Source: a virus. From it: a stretch of DNA of 46,988 nucleotides. Where the stretch lies: the IMG/VR virus record IMGVR_UViG_3300043434_000826, positions 1 to 46,988 of that record; one strand, written 5' to 3'. Each line of letters begins with the position of its first letter. Position 1 is the first letter of the stretch. Made by a program: the position numbers and the translations under genes. Below the pieces are notes generated by a model. It saw nothing but the letters and a program-made list of their open reading frames with translations, had not been told where the DNA came from and made no database searches. Below are positions 1-8,488 of the stretch, piece after piece.

Positions 1-421
1 GTTTTTTATATTTTTTAGGAATGTCAATTAGAAATGCTTGGCATTGCCCTTTCGTCTCAAATGAGTGGGGGAGGTTGAAATCAAAAATAACACCCTCTCC
101 TTTATTCAAATAACATTCATTGATTCTTTTACCATTCCATGCAAAAAGCTTACCATGTCCAGAAATCATCAAACAGAGCGTCATCGCTGATTTTGGGGAA
201 AGATTATCAGTATGCATTCCTACATTACCAAAAGCATAAATACCTTGTTCGTAAACTCTAGGTCTTTTGATTCCGCGATTTTTCAAAAAATCCCGAACAA
301 AATCCTTCACCTTGATCGAGCCACTAAGAGGATCGACTTCTCCATGATCAAGCTTTCTTTTATAATCAATTTTAAAGCTAAGGATTTTTTGTATTTCTTC
401 TGTTGATATTTGAATTTTCAT
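1..421 (-). CDS. Partial 2OG-Fe(II) oxygenase-like or cupin-like protein
   Basis: The gene runs off the left edge, so only about the first 140 residues are visible. It starts at ATG 421, which shares one base with the stop of the upstream gene (TAATG overlap), so the two are probably translationally coupled. His70-x-Asp72 and His119 sit in a predicted beta-rich context (GMHTD and LPHSFET), the spacing expected of the iron-binding triad of 2-oxoglutarate/Fe(II) dioxygenases. A cupin metal site would look similar. The C-terminal Arg that would bind 2-oxoglutarate is not visible. The substrate is unknown. Confidence 0.5.
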   Translation of the reverse strand, partial: MKIQISTEEIQKILSFKIDYKRKLDHGEVDPLSGSIKVKDFVRDFLKNRGIKRPRVYEQGIYAFGNVGMHTDNLSPKSAMTLCLMISGHGKLFAWNGKRINECYLNKGEGVIFDFNLPHSFETKGQCQAFLIDIPKKYKK

Positions 422-684
422 TATTCGATATTCTGCGTAATTTCACATTTTTCAACTCTATCCAAATCCACCAATTCATTCGTAATCAAATAATCAACGA
501 TATGCTTGATCAACTTAACGTCAATTTTTTTAAATTCGCCATCAAACGATCCACGAATGGTTCCAGTCAACCTATCTAAAAGAAATTTACGTTTATCAAT
601 GACCTTGATAACTTCTCGATAATCTTCAATAGTATGTGACTGACCACCACTATTCAACAATTTATAATACAATGTTTTGTTCAT
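421..684 (-). CDS. Hypothetical protein, 87 aa
   Basis: This is a small soluble protein of unknown function. Its N-terminus (YYK, then GGQSHTIEDYR) resembles that of the 77-aa protein at 11906-12139 (YYK, then GGQTWTLGDYR), so the two are probably distant paralogs. It overlaps the next minus-strand gene by one base and lies in the same minus-strand run as 706-1104. Confidence 0.65.
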   Translation of the reverse strand: MNKTLYYKLLNSGGQSHTIEDYREVIKVIDKRKFLLDRLTGTIRGSFDGEFKKIDVKLIKHIVDYLITNELVDLDRVEKCEITQNIE

Positions 685-705
685 AACTTGATTATGACCT
701 AGTTT

Positions 706-1104
706 TTAATAACGAATATCTCCAAGTCTATCCCAGCATTTTTTGCCTCTGGTTTTAGCATTGATAAAGACCGTTCTTTTGACATTTTTGCCATACCATT
801 TGTCGAAATCCTCTTTCGTTTGAACAAATTCGTTTGGCGTTTCCCATTCATCAGTTTTGAGCCTTTCTTGGATTTTAGCTTCCAACATCTCTTGAACATC
901 GGGAGGAATTTCCCATGTTTTATTTTGCTGTTTCCAATCCATTTCAATTCTAAACCGAACAAACTCTTCAGACTCTTTTACTAAGATATTTTCCACGAGG
1001 TCAAAGTTCATCCAGTCGTCAACAAACCCGTTCCAAAGTTTGATTTCGGGGTTTCCTTTGATTTGTTGAAGTTTTTTTATTAATTTATTTTTTGTCATTT
1101 TCAA
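706..1104 (-). CDS. Hypothetical protein, 132 aa
   Basis: Unknown function. It is rich in Lys, Glu and Trp with a predicted helical N-terminus (MTKNKLIKKLQQIKGNPEIKLW), like other small phage proteins that open with a short helix followed by a strand. The start overlaps the stop of the upstream gene by 4 nt (ATGA); an internal Met two codons later is also possible. The 87-aa reading frame at 699-962 is an antiparallel-frame shadow and is not called. Confidence 0.65.
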   Translation of the reverse strand: MKMTKNKLIKKLQQIKGNPEIKLWNGFVDDWMNFDLVENILVKESEEFVRFRIEMDWKQQNKTWEIPPDVQEMLEAKIQERLKTDEWETPNEFVQTKEDFDKWYGKNVKRTVFINAKTRGKKCWDRLGDIRY

Positions 1105-1334
1105 TTGATTTTATTTGTTTCGAACCACTCGTCGAGTGTCAGAATTTCTGGATCATAACACAGCATACCTTTTTCAAATTTTTCTCCAAGGAAGAAAAAA
1201 GGATCTTTTTTTTCATAGAGTGTAAAAAAATCAACAAAAGCTTGCTCTTGACTAGGGTATTCAAACGGTAGATGTTCGTGTCCACAATAAGCACCTCCAT
1301 CATCCCAAAAGTATCGTAAAATTAGTTTTTGCAT
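1101..1334 (-). CDS. Hypothetical protein, 77 aa
   Basis: Acidic, aromatic-rich small protein with no recognised domain. It starts one base after the stop of the 307-aa gene upstream and overlaps the next gene by 4 nt, so it belongs to the operon driven by the promoter at 2281-2309. Confidence 0.65.
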   Translation of the reverse strand: MQKLILRYFWDDGGAYCGHEHLPFEYPSQEQAFVDFFTLYEKKDPFFFLGEKFEKGMLCYDPEILTLDEWFETNKIN

Positions 1335-1335
1335 A

Positions 1336-2259
1336 TTAGTATTTCCATCTCCAAGTCAAATCACAATGATCGCGAGGAACGTATTTGTTTCGCTCATCAT
1401 ATTCTTCCTTCTCTTTGGCGAGTTGTTTAAAGACTTCCTCAAACGCATCGTGATCAACATGATCTTTCAGAGCATCGAAAATCTCCTCTTTAGAATCAAC
1501 TGCTCGTCTGCCCATGCAGCGAAGAGTGTATAGGATTTTTATATTGGTTTCGATGTCTGAATTGCATTTGAATTGGATGTCTACCCACATATCCATCAAA
1601 ACTTCAGCGTTGGTGCTTTCATCGACATTGAAATTATGATGTAAATACATGCTTCTGATTGTTTTTACAAGGATGTCTTCATCATCATAAATATCCACGC
1701 ACTTGTTGAGAATTCTGCTCATGAGATACGCGCTCAGATACTTGTTATTTTTAGAAATAATAGCAAACAAATCTCCTTGCAGGTTAGAAATAACATTTTT
1801 AATAGGAGTCAAGCTCTCAGACATTTCATCAGTATACCGATTCGCGGCATAAAGAAACGATTCAACCCACTTCCAAACATTAACTACTCCTCTTCCGTTA
1901 ACAACAGAATGTGAGATGAGATTTTCGATTTGAATAGCGTTTTCTAAAACATCAGGTTTATGCTCAAAAACATAATCTTGCCCTTTTCTTTTTTGCTTTT
2001 CAAAACGCAAATCTTCCATGTGCGCTTCAAAAGCAGTTGAAATCAGATCGCAGCCATTAAAAGAGTCGCTATCAAAGCTGCCGCCATATATCCAAAATGC
2101 AGGATCGCCTGTTTGATTCAATAAAGCAGGAAACAACTTGCCTTCATATTTTTTCAGCCTTTCTGTTTGGTAATCGTTTTGAAGATGACGAAGCTCGTCT
2201 TCAATATGATGAATAGCCCACACGATTTTTTTGTATCTCTCTTGATTTGATAGTCCCAT
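1336..2259 (-). CDS. Hypothetical protein, 307 aa
   Basis: The first gene after the promoter at 2281-2309, with a 21-nt leader lacking a Shine-Dalgarno sequence. The sequence is soluble, strongly helical and rich in Glu, Asp and Lys, with no motif I recognise. The region between about residues 60 and 110 contains a Gly-Gly-rich turn (WIYGGSFDSDSFNG). It heads an operon of four to five small genes running to the left edge. Confidence 0.7.
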   Translation of the reverse strand: MGLSNQERYKKIVWAIHHIEDELRHLQNDYQTERLKKYEGKLFPALLNQTGDPAFWIYGGSFDSDSFNGCDLISTAFEAHMEDLRFEKQKRKGQDYVFEHKPDVLENAIQIENLISHSVVNGRGVVNVWKWVESFLYAANRYTDEMSESLTPIKNVISNLQGDLFAIISKNNKYLSAYLMSRILNKCVDIYDDEDILVKTIRSMYLHHNFNVDESTNAEVLMDMWVDIQFKCNSDIETNIKILYTLRCMGRRAVDSKEEIFDALKDHVDHDAFEEVFKQLAKEKEEYDERNKYVPRDHCDLTWRWKY

Positions 2260-2280
2260 ATTGTTATTAGTTGCTGACCA

Positions 2281-2309
2281 AAAGTAGCATTTTCTGTGAG
2301 GCTTGTCAA
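2281..2309 (-). promoter_or_regulatory. Sigma-70-type promoter for 2259 operon
   Basis: Reading the minus strand: TTGACA (2309-2304), 17-bp spacer, TACTTT (2286-2281). It lies directly after the terminator at 2311-2351 and 21 nt before the ATG at 2259. Confidence 0.75.
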
Positions 2310-2310
2310 C

Positions 2311-2351
2311 AAAAAAAACCGAGCCAGAGTGTTTTATTTCTCTGACTCGGT
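2311..2351 (-). terminator. Intrinsic terminator after the holin-like gene
   Basis: A 12-bp stem with one mismatch (ACCGAG.CAGAG pairing with CTCTG.CTCGGT), followed on the minus strand by eight U. It ends the rIIA-rIIB-holin-like transcript just before a fresh promoter. Confidence 0.85.
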
Positions 2352-2375
2352 GGGATTTTAAATGTTTTTTAAGTG

Positions 2376-2573
2376 TTATTTTTGCTTAGCTTTACCAAAG
2401 TTCAAAGCAACAATATCAATTACTTTGTAAACTTTTGACCAAACACTGCCAGCTTTAGGTGTTGGAGTGATAGCCGCAACAGCAGAGGCCAATGTTACAG
2501 CGCTAGTGACTACTGGAAACCATGGATAAGCTTTAGCAACTTCCAAAACAAGGGGAATGATTACTTCTGTCAT
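2376..2573 (-). CDS. Small membrane protein, holin-like, 65 aa
   Basis: One or two hydrophobic segments (about residues 4-12 and 20-37) are followed by a basic tail (VYKVIDIVALNFGKAKQK). Size and layout resemble small phage inner-membrane proteins often annotated as holins. It is the last gene before the terminator at 2311-2351 and lies downstream of rIIA and rIIB, proteins that in T4 influence lysis timing. No endolysin is visible nearby, so the holin role is inferred. Confidence 0.6.
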   Translation of the reverse strand: MTEVIIPLVLEVAKAYPWFPVVTSAVTLASAVAAITPTPKAGSVWSKVYKVIDIVALNFGKAKQK

Positions 2574-2598
2574 GTCTATTTTTACACTTAAAAATTGA

Positions 2599-2853
2599 TT
2601 AAATAGGATTTTTTTTCATTATGACAGTCGCGAAGGGAATTCGCTTGCTATATTCAGAATAAGAAATAGGGGTTTCTATAGTGATTCCATCATCTTCTCT
2701 AAATCCATCGGGATCGAGAATGATAGTGTCATCAAGCTTCGCCCACTCTATTGCTGTCTTTTTCGCAAAAGCTTTATCCCAATTTTCGCGACCTTCTTTT
2801 GAAAGAACTTTGCTCTTTATTTCGTCGTTTGTAATGTTGTTGCGTGTTGCCAT
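2599..2853 (-). CDS. Hypothetical protein, 84 aa
   Basis: Unknown soluble, charged protein. It lies between rIIB and the holin-like gene on the same strand, preceded by a hairpin at 2867-2886. The plus-strand reading frame at 2681-2941 across it is a shadow. Confidence 0.6.
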   Translation of the reverse strand: MATRNNITNDEIKSKVLSKEGRENWDKAFAKKTAIEWAKLDDTIILDPDGFREDDGITIETPISYSEYSKRIPFATVIMKKNPI

Positions 2854-2866
2854 AAATAAAGTTTTT

Positions 2867-2886
2867 GAGGGGGCTTTCGCCCCCTC
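2867..2886. other. Stable GC hairpin between rIIB and 84-aa gene
   Basis: A perfect 8-bp stem GAGGGGGC/GCCCCCTC with a 4-nt loop. It has no U-run on either strand, so it is more likely an mRNA stability or processing element than a complete terminator. A near-identical GGGGGC hairpin recurs near 36090. Confidence 0.5.
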
Positions 2887-2892
2887 TGGTAA

Positions 2893-3906
2893 TCAACTCA
2901 AATCAACCATTTTCTTTTCTCCCACAAAGAACCAAAGATAGCCAAGAGCATTGACAGCGTCAGTAATCTCTGCCATGCTGGGGCAATCTGGAGAGAAGCA
3001 GCTTTGAATTGCGCGGAAAGAAACTTCTTGAACTCCCTGATCACGCTTACGACTCAAGTAGCGCTCAACTCGACGAATTACTTCGCTGCGATTGCCAACC
3101 TCTTCTTTAAAAGCAGGACTCTCCAAAGCGGTTCCGTTATCATCTGTAGCAGCGGCATTGATTTCAACTTCGACTTCCGATACGACAGTGTAAGCGCAGC
3201 AGCGCAGTTTTTGACAGTCGTAATCAGAAGGAACGCTGACAACATCTTTTGGATTAATCTTTACGACAACCATTTTGCCGCGAGACCAATTACGAGCGTA
3301 ATCCCACGAACCAGCGTGAATACCAAACGAGCAGTGATTCTCGCGATTGTCGTCTACACAATTGCGCTGCACTTCAATATGCTCACCTACGCCATTGTAG
3401 ATTTGCCCTTTGCTGTTTACAGTGCCTTGCAATACTTTAGTTTCCAGATTTCCAGAAACAGAATAGAAATCTTCTTGAAGACCACGATACGCCAAGAAGC
3501 AACCATCTTCTGTGATAGGAAGCTCTTTGTAGGAAAGGAAATCATACAATTCTCGCACCGAATTATACGATGGATTTTGTTTGAGATTTTCCCAAAACTT
3601 CTCCAATAGAGTGACTGGTAGGTTCTGTTCAATCAAAGAAAACACTTTTTGCGCCAATGGTGCAGGAAGCAGTTCTCCATGATAAGATACTTCTCGGGTG
3701 TTAGAATTCAATTGAAATCCTTTGGATTGAATGTCGCGGTTTACGTCTGCCGCTTCCAGAGCTTTGTTGATTGCGTCCTCTTGTTGATCAGATGGCAAGC
3801 GTAGAGCTGCGATAATCGCCGCATATTTGGGATCTGAACTAGCAAACTTTTGCGGTTTGTTGTTCATAAATAGGACGATTCCTGTTTGGTTAATGATATA
3901 CTTCAT
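2893..3906 (-). CDS. rIIB: RIIB-like protein
   Basis: Recognised as a homolog of the T4 rIIB family. In the middle it has NPSYNSVRELYDFL, then LPITEDGCFLAYRGL, then RNCVDD and CSFGIHAGSWDYA, then VVVKINPKDVVSVPSDYDCQKLR, the usual family order. The C-terminal third (about residues 255-337) resembles a helical DNA-binding-like extension (SEVIRRVERYLSRKRDQGVQEVSFRAI, shortened here). In T4, RIIA and RIIB act together at the membrane in lysis inhibition and exclusion resistance. It lies 58 nt downstream of rIIA on the same strand. The start is ATG 3906, with no Shine-Dalgarno. Confidence 0.9.
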   Translation of the reverse strand: MKYIINQTGIVLFMNNKPQKFASSDPKYAAIIAALRLPSDQQEDAINKALEAADVNRDIQSKGFQLNSNTREVSYHGELLPAPLAQKVFSLIEQNLPVTLLEKFWENLKQNPSYNSVRELYDFLSYKELPITEDGCFLAYRGLQEDFYSVSGNLETKVLQGTVNSKGQIYNGVGEHIEVQRNCVDDNRENHCSFGIHAGSWDYARNWSRGKMVVVKINPKDVVSVPSDYDCQKLRCCAYTVVSEVEVEINAAATDDNGTALESPAFKEEVGNRSEVIRRVERYLSRKRDQGVQEVSFRAIQSCFSPDCPSMAEITDAVNALGYLWFFVGEKKMVDLS

Positions 3907-3964
3907 AGATTGTTAAGTTGCGTTGCGCTTTTAATGTATTGTTGTTTTGGTATTTTGTCAAGGA

Positions 3965-5902
3965 TTATTTTGCAGCTTTGATGAATTTTCTTACATCTTG
4001 ACGGCTGGGTTGAAAGTAGTAACTGTTCAAAGTTAAATCTGCAAATGTCGCAACTAGTTCATTTTTATTGTTTTTTAAATCAATAATAATCTTTTCAATC
4101 TTGTCGAGACGGTTTTTGATTTTTGAGCAATATGGATTTGCGCTAATTTTGTCATTCAAAGTTCTTTTTGATTTACTACTTAAAAAGCTTCGATACTTGT
4201 CAAGCTTTTTGCTCAGTTTCGCGACTTCGGTGTTTTTACTGTCTTCTTTTTTTCTTAAATCAGAAATCAAATCGACAATATCTTTATCTTTGCTTGAAAC
4301 ATAGCCAAGAGTAATCAGAGCTTTTCGCAAATTCACTGACGAAAATGTAAACTTATCTACAAAACCTTTGTCACGAATGAGAATTTTGTCAATATTTCGC
4401 AGAGAATTTGAAGCGAAAACTTTTGACAAAAACTGTTTAGCTTCATCTTCTGTATGTGAGGCATCCCAATACAAATTGTGCAACTCTAGGGCTGACACGC
4501 GCATATTTCCACCTCTGTAGCCACGACAATAAACCGTATATTTACCATCGTCTAGTGATCCTTTACCTTGTTTTGGATAAATGGAGCTTACTGCGCGAAA
4601 TACTAAATCGGAATCAACTTGATACTGGCTAATTGCTGCGCAAACATACTCCATGCTTTGCTTTGTGCAATACAACACAGATTTGTTGTTTATTTTGCAC
4701 CAATCTTCGATTCTGCGAACCTGCTCGCCACGGTGATGATAAGAATCAGAAACAAGAAGAACCAATTTACGACCATTGTGTTCAGCCAGAGGATTGTTGG
4801 GATTGAGGTTGCCAATTTTCGCCAAAGACAATGCTACTTTCGATGGCACAAATGCATTATTTTTTAATTTAAAATAAGAAGTCTGATTGCGTTTGTTCAC
4901 GCACAAATCAGAAAGGGTCAACTTACCCAATGATTCTTTTTGTTGATTAATAAACTCTTCGAGAATAGCTTCGCACTTGGCAATACCGTTGGTGAACTTT
5001 GCAGTCTCGCGGAAAAACTCTCGCGAAATAGGCACTTCAAAAAATCCAACAGGAACATCAATCTGAATAGCTGTAACTGGCGAACACTGATCTTCAAAAC
5101 AAAAACCTTTGAAGCTGCCTGGGGTCTGATACTTTACGCCACCCATTGTAATGACAAAAAGTTGCGAGCTAATCAAACCACTTTCAAAAGAATAGAATCG
5201 AATACCGTCTTTTTCTAAGATTAATGTTTTGTTATTGTTTTTGTAGACACCGTTTATAGTATTACCGCTATCGTCGATCACTTCAATGTTTGCCAAAGTA
5301 GCATAATCTGCCATTGCTTGAGCATAAACTACAAACGTGCTAGTATCACTACTATTGACGCGATCTTCTTTGATGTCAATCTCCACCAACAAACCGCTTT
5401 CGTTTGTGGGTTCTTGCGACATTTCAATCACTTGACCGATAGATGCACCAGATTCGTCGCCACCAAGAACGCACGAATACACTGTCTTTGTGCCATTATA
5501 GAAAGAGGTAACGTAAAAAACGTCTTGATAGCAATGACCTGCTTTTGCACCTACACCGAAGCCGCCGATAGGCTGATCGCTGTTTGATTTTGTGGAGCGA
5601 AAGTATTTACCAAACACGTTGCGAATACCGTTGTCGTCCAAACCATTAGCAAAGTCACGAACAAAGAAGCGACCTTCTTTTACGCCAGTTTGAACTGGAC
5701 GCTCGATACCGTGTTTCAGATGCTCATCGACAGCATTGCTAACCCATTCACGAACAACAGCGAGAATTTTGTCGGTGTAGATATTGTCGCGGAAGATTTG
5801 GCAAGCTTGCTTCATGCCTTCCAAGTCCATGTCCATGCTGGACACTTGCGAAGATTCAATTCCTTGTGTGAAGATTGGTGATGTATTCAGTTGCGTTTTC
5901 AT
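3965..5902 (-). CDS. rIIA: RIIA-like GHKL-ATPase-fold protein
   Basis: Homolog of the T4 rIIA family, with an N-terminal GHKL (Hsp90/histidine-kinase-like) ATP-binding fold: an N-box (REWVSNAVDEH), a G1-like box (DFANGLDDNG) and a G2 box (GGFGVGAKAGH) within the first 130 residues. A coiled-coil stretch lies at about residues 535-610. I start it at ATG 5902 (645 aa), not at the longer frame beginning at 5944, because a strong promoter sits at 5913-5941 and the spacer GCCCCCGAC before ATG 5902 matches other units. It is transcribed with rIIB and two small genes to the terminator at 2311-2351. Confidence 0.9.
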   Translation of the reverse strand: MKTQLNTSPIFTQGIESSQVSSMDMDLEGMKQACQIFRDNIYTDKILAVVREWVSNAVDEHLKHGIERPVQTGVKEGRFFVRDFANGLDDNGIRNVFGKYFRSTKSNSDQPIGGFGVGAKAGHCYQDVFYVTSFYNGTKTVYSCVLGGDESGASIGQVIEMSQEPTNESGLLVEIDIKEDRVNSSDTSTFVVYAQAMADYATLANIEVIDDSGNTINGVYKNNNKTLILEKDGIRFYSFESGLISSQLFVITMGGVKYQTPGSFKGFCFEDQCSPVTAIQIDVPVGFFEVPISREFFRETAKFTNGIAKCEAILEEFINQQKESLGKLTLSDLCVNKRNQTSYFKLKNNAFVPSKVALSLAKIGNLNPNNPLAEHNGRKLVLLVSDSYHHRGEQVRRIEDWCKINNKSVLYCTKQSMEYVCAAISQYQVDSDLVFRAVSSIYPKQGKGSLDDGKYTVYCRGYRGGNMRVSALELHNLYWDASHTEDEAKQFLSKVFASNSLRNIDKILIRDKGFVDKFTFSSVNLRKALITLGYVSSKDKDIVDLISDLRKKEDSKNTEVAKLSKKLDKYRSFLSSKSKRTLNDKISANPYCSKIKNRLDKIEKIIIDLKNNKNELVATFADLTLNSYYFQPSRQDVRKFIKAAK

Positions 5903-5912
5903 GTCGGGGGCA

Positions 5913-5941
5913 ATAGTAATCAGAAAAATAGATAATGTCAA
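5913..5941 (-). promoter_or_regulatory. rIIA promoter
   Basis: TTGACA, 17-bp spacer, TACTAT; the ATG follows 10 nt after the -10, giving a predicted leader of only a few nt. Divergent from the promoter at 5979-6006. Confidence 0.8.
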
Positions 5942-5978
5942 CAAGTTTTTTGAAAAAATTTTCGCGGCAAGATTTTTG

Positions 5979-6006
5979 TTGACAAACAGCTACGAAATGT
6001 TACTCT
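5979..6006 (+). promoter_or_regulatory. Promoter of nucleotidyltransferase-like gene
   Basis: TTGACA, 16-bp spacer, TACTCT; ATG 9 nt after the -10. It fits the fixed-spacing pattern seen throughout the window. Confidence 0.75.
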
Positions 6007-6015
6007 GTGTGCCAC

Positions 6016-6669
6016 ATGAAAATTCCTTTGTCTCATTTTCGCAGAAGCCGCTTAAACAAAATGGCTCCACTATGGCTTTTGGACATATTTCGATATGGCT
6101 GTTTTGTTGCTGGCGGATCAACTCGCTCGCTACTCAATCAAGAGGAGGTCGCCGATTTTGACGTTTTCTTTACGCATGAACCTATGACAGTCGAACTGAT
6201 TGAATCATTCGACGCTGTAGATTTCGGCTCGGCATCTGGCAATGTAGAAAAAAAGATTACTTATTCTCCTGCTGTTCACGCTATTCGCGAAAGACTCAAA
6301 CAAGAAAAATACAAACTAGTTTTTTCATGTCCAGAGGGAAAGCTGTTCACCTACAAACAAGGAGATATTAAAATACAATTAATTCTCGAATGTTGGGGAA
6401 CTCCCCAAGAAGTTATTGGGGGATTTGATTTCAACGCTACATGCGCAGCACTCGATGATGAATTTTTCTACTTCTCTCGCGAGTTTATCAAAGACGTAAA
6501 AACAAAAAAACTTTCGATTAATACGGTGACATATCCCGCCGCAACAATCAAGCGTCTAATCAAATACAAAGATAAAGGTTACGATATTAACGGAGCAATT
6601 GTAGAGTTTATGGAGAATATTTCGGGGCAAGTGTTTGATCGAGAAATGCTGCGCCTTTATATTGATTAA
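6016..6669 (+). CDS. Nucleotidyltransferase-fold protein
   Basis: 217 aa. The motif CFVAGGSTRSLL followed by ADFDVFF (about residues 29-53) matches the GG/S and D-x-D signature of the DNA polymerase beta-type nucleotidyltransferase superfamily, as in tRNA nucleotidyltransferases and minimal phage homologs. The two Asp of DFDVF would bind metal. The rest lacks an RNA-binding domain I recognise, so the substrate is unknown. The ATG at 6016 is preferred over an in-frame GTG at 6007 because it sits 9 nt after the -10 box. It is the first gene of the plus-strand block. Confidence 0.7.
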   Translation: MKIPLSHFRRSRLNKMAPLWLLDIFRYGCFVAGGSTRSLLNQEEVADFDVFFTHEPMTVELIESFDAVDFGSASGNVEKKITYSPAVHAIRERLKQEKYKLVFSCPEGKLFTYKQGDIKIQLILECWGTPQEVIGGFDFNATCAALDDEFFYFSREFIKDVKTKKLSINTVTYPAATIKRLIKYKDKGYDINGAIVEFMENISGQVFDREMLRLYID

Positions 6670-6677
6670 AAAAACCC

Positions 6678-6705
6678 TTGACAACAGCGCTATTTAAGCT
6701 ACCAT
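6678..6705 (+). promoter_or_regulatory. Promoter of uvdE-like gene
   Basis: TTGACA, 16-bp spacer, TACCAT, then 6 nt (CAGCGC) and ATG. A start site 7 nt after the -10 would be the A of the ATG, giving a truly leaderless message. Confidence 0.75.
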
Positions 6706-6711
6706 CAGCGC

Positions 6712-7626
6712 ATGAAATTAGGACTCGTATGCATCAGTGAAATCCTCAAGAAGAAAGACAAGTCTCTTGCCTTTAAAACCATGACGCGCAAACGCTTTCT
6801 GGAGCTAGATCGAGACGCTGCGCTTGTAGAGCTTTCGTCGCGTATTCTACACAACTGCAAACTAACCAAACAAATTGTTTTGCATTGTGCGGCAAATGGT
6901 ATCGCGCATTATCGTATCTCTAGTTGCCTTGCTCCATTGATTACAGATTCCTCGCTCAACATCTCTTATAGCGATTTGCCAGACATGCCAGTGATTGAGT
7001 CGGCATTGGCAGATGTTGGCGCAACAGCACAACGTAGTGGCGTTTCCATCTCTACACATCCTGATTGCTTCAACGTGCTTGCGTCATACAATCCAGATGT
7101 TGTTGATCGTAGTATTAAAGAACTTAATCACCAAGCTTACATGTTGGATTTGATGGGTCTGCCGCAAAACTATTCCGCGCCAATGTGCCTTCACCTCAAT
7201 CTTTCGCCCGACTTCAAGCGAGAAACTCTCGCCAGTTATGTTGATCGTTTTGTTTCGGCGCTGTTCTCTTGCTCGCCATCGGTTCAGAATCGCTTGGTAT
7301 TGGAGAACGAGGACAGCGGCTTTTGGAATTGTAAGAATCTTTACGATTTATTTGGCAAGTTAGTTCCATTGGTTTTTGATAACCTACATGACTCTTGTAA
7401 TCGTTCTGACGCAGATCAGTCCATGCTTCTTAATTTGTTCAAGTCTACGTGGGGTTCTTATGTGCCTGTAATGCACTGGAGCGAAGGTTTGCCTGATAAG
7501 TCTCGTAGTCATGCTGAGTTCGCTACTCACGTTCCTAGTGTCGTTGCAGCTAACAAAGATTGCGTGTGGGAGTTTGAACTCAAAGGCAAAGACTTGGCAA
7601 TCCTGCAAGTTTTGAATAATCAATAA
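6712..7626 (+). CDS. uvdE: UV-damage endonuclease (UvdE/UvsE family)
   Basis: 304 aa, the usual length of the TIM-barrel UVDE family, which nicks DNA 5' of UV photoproducts in a metal-dependent reaction. Family motifs appear in order: LGLVCIS at the N-terminus, FKTMTRKRF, AHYRISSCLAPL (usually YRISS.L.P), SISTHPDCFNVLAS (usually S.HPgqf.vL), MCLHLNLS (usually v.H.g), RLVLENEDSGFWN (the metal-site Glu), PLVFDNLHDSC and MHWSEG. Two positions differ from the usual form: HPD in place of HPG, and LHLNL in place of the HPGG-like segment. A DNA-repair role is likely. Confidence 0.85.
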   Translation: MKLGLVCISEILKKKDKSLAFKTMTRKRFLELDRDAALVELSSRILHNCKLTKQIVLHCAANGIAHYRISSCLAPLITDSSLNISYSDLPDMPVIESALADVGATAQRSGVSISTHPDCFNVLASYNPDVVDRSIKELNHQAYMLDLMGLPQNYSAPMCLHLNLSPDFKRETLASYVDRFVSALFSCSPSVQNRLVLENEDSGFWNCKNLYDLFGKLVPLVFDNLHDSCNRSDADQSMLLNLFKSTWGSYVPVMHWSEGLPDKSRSHAEFATHVPSVVAANKDCVWEFELKGKDLAILQVLNNQ

Positions 7627-7640
7627 AAAACATTAACAAT

Positions 7641-8072
7641 ATGAGTAAACTATACGTATCAGAATATAAAACAATCTCCAAATGGCAAGCTGATCGCGGA
7701 GAGTGTTCAGGTTGTTGGATTCAGCGGTTATTTAGCTCCAAAAAAGAACGAGATTTTTTCTTTGAAGATAAGTTTTATACCCTTGACTGGTATAACTCGC
7801 TGCTGACCAAATACAAAGAAACATTGAAACTCGACAATTTAAAATTACTGGTCGCGCGTAAAGATTACGAGTGGGAGAAACAATTCGATAGCAAAAATTG
7901 GAAAAAGGGAATGAAAAATCATATCATTACTTTGCACGAAAATGAAAAATTCATTGTAAAATCTCCCTCTGAATATGCAGTGTATACATACGACACCCCA
8001 AAAGAAGCTTGGGAAAGAATGAAAAAAATTCTTCCGAATCATTCGACAATTTATTCTGTCGTTTCTGATTAA
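7641..8072 (+). CDS. Hypothetical protein, 143 aa
   Basis: Unknown. It is rich in Trp, Tyr and Lys, with a Cys pair near the N-terminus (GECSGCW). It lies 14 nt after the uvdE-like gene, preceded by an A-rich leader typical of internal operon genes here. The stop lies just before the promoter at 8080-8108. Confidence 0.65.
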   Translation: MSKLYVSEYKTISKWQADRGECSGCWIQRLFSSKKERDFFFEDKFYTLDWYNSLLTKYKETLKLDNLKLLVARKDYEWEKQFDSKNWKKGMKNHIITLHENEKFIVKSPSEYAVYTYDTPKEAWERMKKILPNHSTIYSVVSD

Positions 8073-8079
8073 AAACATC

Positions 8080-8108
8080 TTGACAACACCCACAAAACAA
8101 CATACATT
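8080..8108 (+). promoter_or_regulatory. Promoter of 8120 operon
   Basis: TTGACA, 17-bp spacer, TACATT; ATG 11 nt after the -10 with a TCTCCGC-type spacer. Confidence 0.75.
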
Positions 8109-8119
8109 TCTCCGCAGCG

Positions 8120-8488
8120 ATGAAACTTGACGATTACATTTTACGATTTGCCAAAGAAGACGAATGTATTTTGGGAGAATCTCTTTTGGAATACGCTTTT
8201 CCTGGAGAGGGTAGAGGTTGCTATTCAAACTTCAAATTGCGCGATTCATTCATTCCTTTCCCCGAAGGGTTTGATAAATACGCTCCTATGTTGTTGGGCG
8301 AATTATATTTATACATCGAAGAATGCACCGATGAAGAAAGAGAAAGTATTCATTGTTTTATTGATTCAGAAACAAATCTCAAAGTCGCATGGGCTTGGGA
8401 TGGTGACGGTCATTTAATTTTCGAAGGCGATGACTTTTGTATTGAAAACCCTGATATTAAAAAATCCTCAAGATGGCGCAAAGCATGA
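8120..8488 (+). CDS. Hypothetical acidic protein, 122 aa
   Basis: Acidic, with a beta-rich centre and the motif WAWDGDGHLIFEG near the C-terminus. No family recognised. It begins the operon that continues into the CoaB/aldolase-like fusion. Its stop overlaps the ATG at 8485. Confidence 0.65.
   Translation: MKLDDYILRFAKEDECILGESLLEYAFPGEGRGCYSNFKLRDSFIPFPEGFDKYAPMLLGELYLYIEECTDEERESIHCFIDSETNLKVAWAWDGDGHLIFEGDDFCIENPDIKKSSRWRKA

Noticed and set aside
3004-3609. 201-aa plus-strand frame antisense to rIIB
   Set aside because: Lies entirely within rIIB in antisense, has no promoter or leader, and is a codon-pattern shadow.
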